This document shows positions 56,717-64,000 of a DNA stretch of 64,000 nucleotides, piece after piece. Position numbers and translations under genes: made by a program. Source of the stretch: Marinospirillum minutulum DSM 6287 (GTDB lineage Bacteria > Pseudomonadota > Gammaproteobacteria > Pseudomonadales > Halomonadaceae); assembly GCF_000422325.1 (NCBI RefSeq), contig NZ_AULO01000008.1, positions 310,001 through 374,000 of the forward strand, written 5' to 3'. The first letter of the stretch is position 1. Every line of letters begins with the position of its first letter. The notes below the pieces were generated by a model. The model had not been told where the DNA came from and did no database searches. It worked only from the letters and a program-made list of their open reading frames with translations.

Positions 56717-58615
56717 ATGACACAATACGATGCTCGCGCAATAGAAGTGCTTACCGGCCTAGACCCAGTTCGCAAACGTCCAGGCATGTACACAGATACC
56801 ACTCGCCCTAATCACCTAGCGCAAGAAGTGATAGACAACAGTATTGATGAAGCCCTAGCAGGCCATGCCAACCTAGTTACTGTTACCCTGCACGCTGATA
56901 ACGCTATCAGTGTACGAGACAATGGTCGGGGTATGCCCATAGATCTTCACCCAGAACATGGTGTTTCAGGTGTTGAGCTAATTCTTACCCAGCTACATGC
57001 AGGCGGTAAATTTTCTAACAGCAACTATGAGTTTTCGGGTGGTTTGCATGGTGTTGGTGTTTCGGTAGTAAACGCCCTATCAGAAAACCTTGAAGTGATT
57101 GTTCGCCGTGATGGCAAAATTAGCCGCATTACCTTTGCTAAAGGCGAAAAAACCAGTGAGCTTGAAGTGATAGGCAACTGCGCTAAAAAAGACACAGGCA
57201 CAGAAGTTAGGTTTACTGCCGAAGCCAAGTATTTTGATAGCCCTCGCTATGCAACAACACGGCTCAAGCACCTACTAAGAGCCAAGGCTGTTCTTTGCCC
57301 TGGCCTTACTGTTATTTTTATTAACGAACAAGAAAAAGACCCAAAAACTGGCGAAAGCTTAAAGCTAGAATGGTTGTACAGCGACGGTTTAAGTGATTAT
57401 TTACAGCAGGCTTGCCACGGTTGGGAAACCCTACCCGCCACCCCTTTTCAGGGTAGTTTTAAAGCCAAGCATGAAGCGGTTGACTGGGCGATAGTTTGGT
57501 ATCCAGAAGGCGGCGAGCTAACCCAAGAAAGCTATGTCAACTTAATCCCCACAGCCCAAGGCGGAACTCATGTTAATGGTCTACGCAGTGGCTTATTAGA
57601 TGCCTTGCGTGATTTTTGTGAATACCGCAACCTACTGCCACGGGGCGTTAAACTTGCACCCGAAGACTTGTGGCACGACTGTAGCTATGTTTTGTCACTA
57701 AAAATGCAAGACCCGCAATTTTCTGGGCAAACCAAAGAACGCTTATCGTCTCGCCAAAGTGCAACCTTTATTAGTGGCGTTATCAAAGATGCCTTCTCAC
57801 TCTGGCTGAATCAGCACACCTTAGATGCCGAACGCCTTGCCGAACTGGTACTTAGCCGTACTAATCAACGTTTAAGAGCGGCTAAAAAAGTAGTCCGTAA
57901 AAAAATTACTCAAGGCCCAGCCTTGCCCGGCAAACTAGCCGATTGTACCGGTCCTGACACAGCCCGTAGTGAACTATTTTTAGTGGAAGGCGATTCCGCT
58001 GGTGGTTCAGCCAAGCAAGCAAGAGATAGAATCTTTCAGGCTATCTTGCCGTTAAGAGGTAAAATTCTTAACACCTGGGAAGTTGATTCATCAGAAATTC
58101 TAGCCTCACAAGAAGTACATGACATAGCCGTTGCTATTGGCATGGACCCAGGTTCAGAAGATTTAAGCGGTTTACGCTATGGTAAAATTTGTATTCTTGC
58201 CGATGCTGACTCAGACGGCCTGCACATAGCCACGCTAATTTGTGCTTTATTTTTACGTCACTTCCCTGCTTTAGTTGATAACGGCCATGTCTTTGTTGCC
58301 ATGCCACCCCTCTACCGCATTGATTGCGGTAAAGAGGTGTTTTATGCGCTAGATGAGAGTGAAAAAGATGCAGTTTTAGATCGTTTAAGTGGCCGTAAAG
58401 CCAAAATAAACGTACAGCGTTTTAAAGGCTTGGGTGAAATGAACCCTTCGCAATTACGTGAAACAACCATGGCACCAGAAACTCGCCGTTTAGTACAGCT
58501 GGTGCGTGAAGAGGGTGACCAAGCAATGGAACTGCTCGATATGCTTTTAGCTAAAAAGCGCTCTCCTGATCGTAAAAACTGGTTGGAATCAAAAGGTGAC
58601 CTAGCTGAGGTATAA
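56717..58615 (+). CDS. parE: DNA topoisomerase IV subunit B
   Basis: A 632-residue type IIA topoisomerase ATPase subunit. The GHKL ATPase motifs are present (EVIDNSIDEALAGHA, DNGRGMP, GGLHGVGVSVVNALS), and the TOPRIM domain carries EGDSAGGSAKQARDR and the DADSDG metal site. Together with ParC it decatenates chromosomes. It starts three bases after qmcA and is separated from parC by a reversed NERD-like gene. Confidence 0.97.
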   Translation: MTQYDARAIEVLTGLDPVRKRPGMYTDTTRPNHLAQEVIDNSIDEALAGHANLVTVTLHADNAISVRDNGRGMPIDLHPEHGVSGVELILTQLHAGGKFSNSNYEFSGGLHGVGVSVVNALSENLEVIVRRDGKISRITFAKGEKTSELEVIGNCAKKDTGTEVRFTAEAKYFDSPRYATTRLKHLLRAKAVLCPGLTVIFINEQEKDPKTGESLKLEWLYSDGLSDYLQQACHGWETLPATPFQGSFKAKHEAVDWAIVWYPEGGELTQESYVNLIPTAQGGTHVNGLRSGLLDALRDFCEYRNLLPRGVKLAPEDLWHDCSYVLSLKMQDPQFSGQTKERLSSRQSATFISGVIKDAFSLWLNQHTLDAERLAELVLSRTNQRLRAAKKVVRKKITQGPALPGKLADCTGPDTARSELFLVEGDSAGGSAKQARDRIFQAILPLRGKILNTWEVDSSEILASQEVHDIAVAIGMDPGSEDLSGLRYGKICILADADSDGLHIATLICALFLRHFPALVDNGHVFVAMPPLYRIDCGKEVFYALDESEKDAVLDRLSGRKAKINVQRFKGLGEMNPSQLRETTMAPETRRLVQLVREEGDQAMELLDMLLAKKRSPDRKNWLESKGDLAEV

Positions 58616-58629
58616 ACCTCAGCTAGTTG

Positions 58630-59430
58630 TTATTCTGACGTTGGCTGCTGTTGCGACTTTTTACCTGGCTTAATGTCTCTGCCTTTAATTATTTTTACAG
58701 GCAAAGTGCTATACGCACGAATAATGCCGGGGCGACCAACAGTTGCAGGCACACTCACTTGGTTGGAAGTTTGCTCATCAGAATCTGGGTAGCTACTACG
58801 GTCAATTTCATTACCCATCAAGAAGTTGGCTATAGCGTACATATCTGACTGAGAAATTTTAAACGTATCTAAACCACCGTACATTTGAAACTCACGCTTT
58901 TTATAAGCCACAAAAGTACGGTTAATGCTTTGCGTTAAAGCTTCTACAAAAATAATATTCGACTGATTAATGCCCGTACCAATAATGGTGCTTTTAAGTG
59001 CCTGAATAAACAACACATCAATGGGCATATTTTCGAAGGTACGCTGACTTCCTTTGCTACGTGTCAGTAGAATGTCTAAATTTTGACTTAAATCATCTCG
59101 TAAATTTTTACTAAGGTGCTTGTAGAGTTCCACAGGGTTTTGCATGGCAATTTCTCTACCCTTAACATTCCTGCTCCACTCACCTCGGTAGTTAACCTCA
59201 ATTTTGCCATAAATTGCCCGACTACTAATCAGCGTAATGCCATAGCTATGCAAAACAACATGGTCAACATTGATGGTGCGTTCTTCATCAAAAGGCATAC
59301 GAATATCATTTAACAACAATACATCTTCATTGTTTTTAAAGGCATTACGTAGGCGTGTTGCTGCTTCCGCACAGGTTTCTTCTGAGCGAGAATCAGCATC
59401 TGGGCGGTGCACATAGTCTTTTAAAATCAT
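58630..59430 (-). CDS. NERD-like domain protein of unknown function
   Basis: About 266 residues. The N-terminal third resembles a nuclease-related domain (NERD): an EERTINVDHVVLHSYGITLISSR strand pattern (about residues 50-72) followed by IYGKIEVNYRGEWSR, as in the IDHVVV...GIFVIETKN..G pattern of the family. The C-terminal part is helical with a Lys/Gln/Ser-rich tail. I chose the ATG at 59430, with GGGAG upstream. The expected catalytic ExK pair of the PD-(D/E)xK fold reads SSRAI, so nuclease activity is doubtful. It lies between parE and parC on the opposite strand. Confidence 0.6.
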   Translation of the reverse strand: MILKDYVHRPDADSRSEETCAEAATRLRNAFKNNEDVLLLNDIRMPFDEERTINVDHVVLHSYGITLISSRAIYGKIEVNYRGEWSRNVKGREIAMQNPVELYKHLSKNLRDDLSQNLDILLTRSKGSQRTFENMPIDVLFIQALKSTIIGTGINQSNIIFVEALTQSINRTFVAYKKREFQMYGGLDTFKISQSDMYAIANFLMGNEIDRSSYPDSDEQTSNQVSVPATVGRPGIIRAYSTLPVKIIKGRDIKPGKKSQQQPTSE

Positions 59431-59640
59431 TACAAGTCTCCCTGACTGCAGGTTTAGCAACCAATATTGAACTGATTATAACCAGTGACCTAGCTAACCG
59501 ATAGCCACTGCAACAGAAGGAAACAATCTTTACTCCAGCTATCGACTAAAGATCTGTATATTTAATCAGCTTATTATTTTGCACTCCTCCCGCTTCGGGT
59601 TACACTAGCGCTCCAATTTGGATAGAAGGACTAATACTTA

Positions 59641-61902
59641 ATGACTAGCTATAGCGAGTTTGTCGATGACAACTTTGAGCGCCAGAGTCTGAGTCAGTAC
59701 ACGGAAAAAGCCTACTTAGACTACTCCATGTATGTCATTCTCGACCGCGCTTTACCTCATATTGGCGATGGCCTAAAGCCAGTGCAACGGCGCATTGTTT
59801 ATGCCATGAGTGAATTAGGGCTATCCGCTACTGCTAAGTATAAAAAATCCGCTCGTACCGTGGGTGATGTACTAGGTAAGTTTCACCCTCACGGTGACTC
59901 AGCCTGTTACGAGGCCATGGTGCTTATGGCGCAGGACTTTAGTTACCGCTATCCGTTGGTTGATGGGCAAGGCAACTGGGGTAGCCCTGATGACCCTAAA
60001 TCTTTTGCCGCCATGCGTTATACCGAATCACGTTTAGCACGTTTTTCTGAAGTGCTCTTAAAAGAGTTAGGTCAGGGTACGGTTAATTGGGTTCCTAACT
60101 TTGATGGCACTATGGATGAGCCAGAAGTTTTACCTGCACGCCTACCACATATTTTATTAAACGGTGGTAGCGGTATAGCGGTGGGTATGGCAACCGATAT
60201 GCCGCCTCACAACGTAAAAGAAGTGGTTCAAGCAACCCTTCATCTGTTAAAAAACCCTAAGGCAAGCATTAGTGACTTAATGCAGTTTATTCCAGCACCC
60301 GACTTTCCTACCGGTGCCGATATAATTACCTCAGCAGAAGACCTGCATAAAATCTATGCTACTGGGCGTGGTACAGTTAAAAGCCGTGCAACTTGGCATT
60401 TAGAAGAAGGCGAAATTGTTATTCAAGCCTTGCCGCATCAAGTTTCACCCAGCAAAGTATTGGAACAAATAGCCGCCCAAATGCAGGCCAAAAAATTACC
60501 ACTGCTAGCCGACCTGCGTGATGAATCAGATCACGAAAATGCCGTTCGCCTAGTGTTAGTACCTCGCTCTAATCGGGTTGATATAGAGCCACTAATGGCA
60601 CACCTTTTTGCTACCACTGACCTTGAAAAAAACCACCGTGTTAACTTCAACATTATTGGTTTAGATGGTCGCCCACAGGTTAAACCCTTAAATACACTAC
60701 TTAATGAGTGGTTGGTATTCCGTCGTACAACGGTTATTAATCGCCTACAAAGTCGCCTTAATAAGGTAGAAGATCGTCTACACCTCTTGGCTGGTTTGTT
60801 AATTGCTTACCTTAACCTAGATGAAGTTATTCGTATTATTCGTGAAGAAGACGAGCCTAAAAAAGAACTAATCCAAAGCTTTGGGTTAAGTGATCGTCAA
60901 GCAGATGCCATTCTAGATTTAAAGCTACGCCATTTAGCTCGTTTAGAAGAACAAAAAATTAGAGGCGAAGAAAGCGAGCTAGAAGCTGAGCGCAAAAAAT
61001 TAAACGAGCTTTTAGGTAGCGATAAAAAACTGAGTAACTTAATTGCTAAAGAGTTAAAAGATGATGCAGAAACCTTTGGTGACGAGCGACGCTGCAAACT
61101 AGTTGAACGCAAGGAAGCCAAAGCTTTTTCAGAATTAGATTTAATCGGCTCTGAAGCTGTCACCCTAGTCCTTTCTCGTATGGGCTGGATACGCTCTGCC
61201 AAAGGCCATGAAGTTGACCCAACCAGTTTAAGTTATAAAAGTGGCGACCAGTTCTTTTTAGCAGCCAGAGGTAAGTCTAACCAGCAGCTAGTCGTAATGG
61301 ATGACACGGGGCGAAGCTATGCAGTTACTGCCCATGATCTACCTTCGGCACGTGGTCAAGGTGAGCCCTTAAGTAGCCGCATTAACCCGCCAGCGGGTTC
61401 AGAGTTTAGGGGTATGCTAATAGGACAGGAAGAACAGCAAGTGCTTGTAGCCTCTGATGCTGGTTATGGGTTTATAACCACCCTTGGCGATATGGCCAGC
61501 AAGAATAAAGCAGGTAAAGGCTTGTTGAATGTTCCAACAGGAACCGAAGTAATGCAACCTCAACTGCTGCCAGCTGCACCTTTAGATGAACTAAAAATTG
61601 CGGCCGTTTCTAATGAAGGGCGCTTATTGGTTTTTCCACTAAGTGAGCTACCCCAACTAAGCAAGGGTAAGGGCAACAAAATACTCGATATTCCTTTTCG
61701 CCGTTCAGCGAGTCGGGAAGAATATGTTAAAGCTTTGGTGGTTTTAACTGCAGAAGATCGCTTAAAAATCACTTCGGGTAAGCGAACCTTAACTTTGAAA
61801 GCTGCTGATTTAGATCATTACTTAGGTGAGAGAGGTCGCCGCGGTAGTAAACTACCTCGCGGCTTCCAAAAGGTTGATCTAATGGAAAAAGACGCGTCTT
61901 AA
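59641..61902 (+). CDS. parC: DNA topoisomerase IV subunit A
   Basis: A 753-residue breakage-reunion subunit. The catalytic tyrosine is Tyr127 (AMRYTESRL). The quinolone-determining region [12 protein letters not shown] carries Ser87 and Glu91, the residues of susceptible wild-type enzymes. A C-terminal beta-pinwheel domain follows. It has its own upstream region (59461-59640) with GAAGGA before the ATG, so it is transcribed independently of parE. It overlaps the convergent small gene by four bases. Confidence 0.97.
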   Translation: MTSYSEFVDDNFERQSLSQYTEKAYLDYSMYVILDRALPHIGDGLKPVQRRIVYAMSELGLSATAKYKKSARTVGDVLGKFHPHGDSACYEAMVLMAQDFSYRYPLVDGQGNWGSPDDPKSFAAMRYTESRLARFSEVLLKELGQGTVNWVPNFDGTMDEPEVLPARLPHILLNGGSGIAVGMATDMPPHNVKEVVQATLHLLKNPKASISDLMQFIPAPDFPTGADIITSAEDLHKIYATGRGTVKSRATWHLEEGEIVIQALPHQVSPSKVLEQIAAQMQAKKLPLLADLRDESDHENAVRLVLVPRSNRVDIEPLMAHLFATTDLEKNHRVNFNIIGLDGRPQVKPLNTLLNEWLVFRRTTVINRLQSRLNKVEDRLHLLAGLLIAYLNLDEVIRIIREEDEPKKELIQSFGLSDRQADAILDLKLRHLARLEEQKIRGEESELEAERKKLNELLGSDKKLSNLIAKELKDDAETFGDERRCKLVERKEAKAFSELDLIGSEAVTLVLSRMGWIRSAKGHEVDPTSLSYKSGDQFFLAARGKSNQQLVVMDDTGRSYAVTAHDLPSARGQGEPLSSRINPPAGSEFRGMLIGQEEQQVLVASDAGYGFITTLGDMASKNKAGKGLLNVPTGTEVMQPQLLPAAPLDELKIAAVSNEGRLLVFPLSELPQLSKGKGNKILDIPFRRSASREEYVKALVVLTAEDRLKITSGKRTLTLKAADLDHYLGERGRRGSKLPRGFQKVDLMEKDAS

Positions 61903-62102
61903 ATCATTAAATCTACATTGTTCCCCAAACTGCCATCGGGTTGCGGCGCGGGGACAGATGCAATTAAAGACATAATGGCATTACTTTGTGTTTCGTGAGC
62001 ATCTTTAAGCAAACCCACCTGAGCCTCTAAATGAGCTTGGGTGTCACGCTGCTGCAAAGTGGCTCTAACTAATAGTTCTGGACTTACACCTGAAATATCC
62101 AT
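61899..62102 (-). CDS. YjfB-like putative motility protein
   Basis: A 67-residue protein matching the pattern of the YjfB family: start [11 protein letters not shown], a central [20 protein letters not shown] helix, and a closing [11 protein letters not shown]. The family is named a putative motility protein; no biochemical role is established. It overlaps the parC end by four bases, tail to tail. The chemoreceptor gene at 12 kb suggests a motile host, consistent with the name. Confidence 0.62.
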   Translation of the reverse strand: MDISGVSPELLVRATLQQRDTQAHLEAQVGLLKDAHETQSNAIMSLIASVPAPQPDGSLGNNVDLMI

Positions 62103-62193
62103 ACTGACTCCGCTCTTGTTTAACTATTTATACTACTCTAACAAGCCCAAGGTATTTTATATACTAGGCTTTAATATTTTTTGAGGTTTTTGA

Positions 62194-64000
62194 GTGTTAG
62201 CTTCCAGCAATTCTTCTGACAAAACTAAAGAACAAGGCGAATTACAGCACTTCTTAGGTGTGTTTCGTTATACCCGTCGTGCAATTAACCTGGTTTGGTT
62301 AACCTCACAACGCCTTACCCTTGGTCTAATGCTTCTGACCGTTTTAGTTGGTGGTCTGCCAGCGGTTGCCGCCTATTTAGGCAAGCTAATTGTTGATGCA
62401 GTGCTAATGGCCATGCAGGTTTACCAAACCACTGGCCTAGTTGAATACCAACCACTACTTAACTACGTGCTTTTAGAAGCACTCATTCTTACTTGTTTAA
62501 GTGCAGCGCAAAGGGCCATAACAGCTCACCAAGCCTTATTAAGGGGTTTATTAGGGCAAAAGGTGAATGTAATGATTCTTGAAAAAGCGCAAACCCTCGC
62601 TTTAGACCAGTTTGAAGATTCAGAGTTTTATGACAAGCTCACCCGCGCTAGACGCGAAGCTTCTACCCGCCCTTTAGCTTTGGTGAACAAAACCTTTAGC
62701 CTGTTACAAAACGGCATTGCTCTAATGGGCTTTGCCTTCTTGCTTATTCAGTTTTCGCCTTGGGTAATGTTGCTACTTTTTATTGGAGCACTCCCTGTCT
62801 TTATTGCTGAAACTAAATTCTCTGGCGATGCATTTCAAATTTTTCGTTTTCGCTCCCAAGAAACCCGCACTCAGTTGTATTTAGAAACGCTTCTTGCAAG
62901 GGAAGACACCATTAAAGAAGTGAAACTATTTCAATTAGGTGATCTATTATTAGGTCGCTATAAAACTATTTTTGACAAGCTCTTTATAGAAAACCGCCTA
63001 CTTATTCTTCGCCGTGAAACTTGGGGCTTTATTCTAGGCTTGTTGGGTACACTTACCTTTTATGCTGCCTATGCTTGGGTTATTTTTGAAACGGTAATAG
63101 GCAAAATTACCCTAGGTGATATGACCATGTACCTGCTAGTTTTTAAGCAGGGGCAAACAGCGGTTAGCGCCAGCTTAACTTCGGTAAGCGGCATGTATGA
63201 GGACAACCTCTACCTTTCTAATTTATATGAATACTTAGAACAACCCGTTCCTAATGAATCAGGTGACCTTACAGTGGGCGCTCTGCCAGGTGATGGTTTA
63301 CGTTTTGAAGGCGTAAGCTTTACCTACCCAGGTGCGACTAAAGCTGCTTTAGAAAATATTAACCTGCATATAAAGCCTGGTGAAAGTCTTGCTTTGGTAG
63401 GCGAAAATGGTTCAGGAAAAACCACCTTAATTAAATTACTGACCCGTTTGTATGATCCTAACCAAGGGCGTGTCTTGCTCGATGGCAGTGACCTTAAAGA
63501 CTGGAATCCCCAAATACTTCGCCAAAGGGTAGGTGTTATTTTTCAAGATTTTGTTCGCTACCAATTTCTTGTGGGTGAAAATATTGGCATAGGGGACATT
63601 AGTGCTTTTGAAGATGAACAACGCTGGCATAAAGCAGCCAAAGCAGGCATGGCAGATGATTTTATTCAACGTATACCAGAGGGTTACCAAACTCAGCTAG
63701 GTCGCTGGTTTAAAGGTGGGCAAGAGCTTTCCGGTGGACAGTGGCAAAAAATAGCTTTATCACGGGCTTTTATGCGTGAAAAAGCCGATATTCTAGTCTT
63801 AGATGAACCCACCTCAGCGATGGATGCCGAAGCCGAAGCCCAAATGTTTGATTACTTTAGAAGCCACACACTGAATAAAATGGCGATTTTAATTTCGCAC
63901 CGTTTTTCTACAGTGCGTATGGCAGACCAAATTGTGCTGATTAACCAAGGGAAAATTTTAGAAGAAGGTAACCACCAAGAGCTGATGCAATTAAACCAAC
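62194..64000 (+). CDS. ABC transporter with fused permease and ATPase (3' end outside window)
   Basis: The frame opens at GTG 62194, directly after an in-frame TGA, with GAGG eight bases upstream, and runs to the window edge (about 602 codons). An N-terminal membrane domain with about six helices is followed by an ATPase with Walker A GENGSGKTT, signature ELSGGQWQKIALSRAF, Walker B ILVLDEPTSAMD and H-loop ISHRFSTV. This is the half-transporter exporter architecture of the MsbA/lipid- or peptide-exporter type. The substrate is unknown; only a few dozen residues are probably missing. Confidence 0.88.
   Translation, partial: MLASSNSSDKTKEQGELQHFLGVFRYTRRAINLVWLTSQRLTLGLMLLTVLVGGLPAVAAYLGKLIVDAVLMAMQVYQTTGLVEYQPLLNYVLLEALILTCLSAAQRAITAHQALLRGLLGQKVNVMILEKAQTLALDQFEDSEFYDKLTRARREASTRPLALVNKTFSLLQNGIALMGFAFLLIQFSPWVMLLLFIGALPVFIAETKFSGDAFQIFRFRSQETRTQLYLETLLAREDTIKEVKLFQLGDLLLGRYKTIFDKLFIENRLLILRRETWGFILGLLGTLTFYAAYAWVIFETVIGKITLGDMTMYLLVFKQGQTAVSASLTSVSGMYEDNLYLSNLYEYLEQPVPNESGDLTVGALPGDGLRFEGVSFTYPGATKAALENINLHIKPGESLALVGENGSGKTTLIKLLTRLYDPNQGRVLLDGSDLKDWNPQILRQRVGVIFQDFVRYQFLVGENIGIGDISAFEDEQRWHKAAKAGMADDFIQRIPEGYQTQLGRWFKGGQELSGGQWQKIALSRAFMREKADILVLDEPTSAMDAEAEAQMFDYFRSHTLNKMAILISHRFSTVRMADQIVLINQGKILEEGNHQELMQLNQ

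Overview
The window reads as a chromosomal segment of a moderately AT-rich gammaproteobacterium. Gene order points to the Oceanospirillales/Pseudomonas side of the class: proA-nadD-rsfS-rlmH-mrdA-rodA-mltB-rlpA-dacA-ybeD-lipB-lipA, rpoE-rseA-rseC-mucD-lepA-lepB-rnc-era-recO-pdxJ, ubiX-mpl, and SDR-fxsA-groES-groEL. This taxonomic placement is inferred from synteny and protein families, not from a marker-gene search. No rRNA, tRNA, CRISPR array, insertion sequence or prophage gene was seen. No gene-free stretch exceeds about 250 bases.

Layout. 1-2.1 kb is a small toxin-antitoxin island: hipBA (hipA cut by the window edge) and two small antitoxin-like genes with no visible toxin. 2.1-5.6 kb holds thiamine uptake and salvage: thiB-thiP under a TPP riboswitch, and a divergent thiamine-kinase-like gene. 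ThiQ is absent where it would be expected. 5.6-12.1 kb carries rlmKL, rmf, rdgC, an acyltransferase, a CDF metal exporter and gloA. 12.2-14.1 kb is a chemoreceptor. 14.4-25.3 kb is a long leftward cluster for NAD and proline synthesis, ribosome assembly, rod-shape peptidoglycan synthesis and lipoate attachment. 25.4-27.4 kb holds two overlapping membrane proteins with degenerate GGDEF domains behind a structured leader, the most unusual part of the window. 27.4-33.3 kb holds ubiX, mpl, a pyrophosphate-type phosphofructokinase, acpS, yajQ, rfaH and panE. 33.3-42.4 kb runs leftward through an unknown 635-residue membrane protein, an AmpG-like permease, pdxJ, recO, era, rnc, lepB and lepA. 42.5-45.8 kb is the envelope-stress locus (rpoE, rseA, rseC, mucD) without rseB. 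46-51 kb holds nadB, the ygfX-sdhE pair, ihfB-lapA-lapB and a reversed pyrF. 51.2-58.6 kb holds comEA, an SDR reductase, fxsA, groESL behind a clear sigma-32 promoter, nfeD-qmcA and parE. 58.6-64 kb holds a NERD-like protein, parC, a small YjfB-like protein and a truncated ABC exporter.

How they fit together. Most of the window is housekeeping: envelope growth and quality control (mrdA/rodA/dacA/mltB/rlpA/mpl/ampG, rpoE/mucD, lapA/lapB), translation and ribosome biogenesis (rlmKL, rmf, rsfS, rlmH, era, rnc, lepA), chaperonins, topoisomerase IV, and cofactor synthesis (lipoate, NAD, PLP, pantothenate, prenyl-FMN, thiamine salvage). Genes are packed tightly, with several one-base TAATG and four-base ATGA stop-start overlaps and several convergent 3' overlaps. 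The departures from standard gene order are the TA island beside a thiBP pair lacking thiQ, the missing rseB, the inverted pyrF, the interrupted pdxJ-acpS and parE-parC pairs, and the tandem degenerate GGDEF pair.
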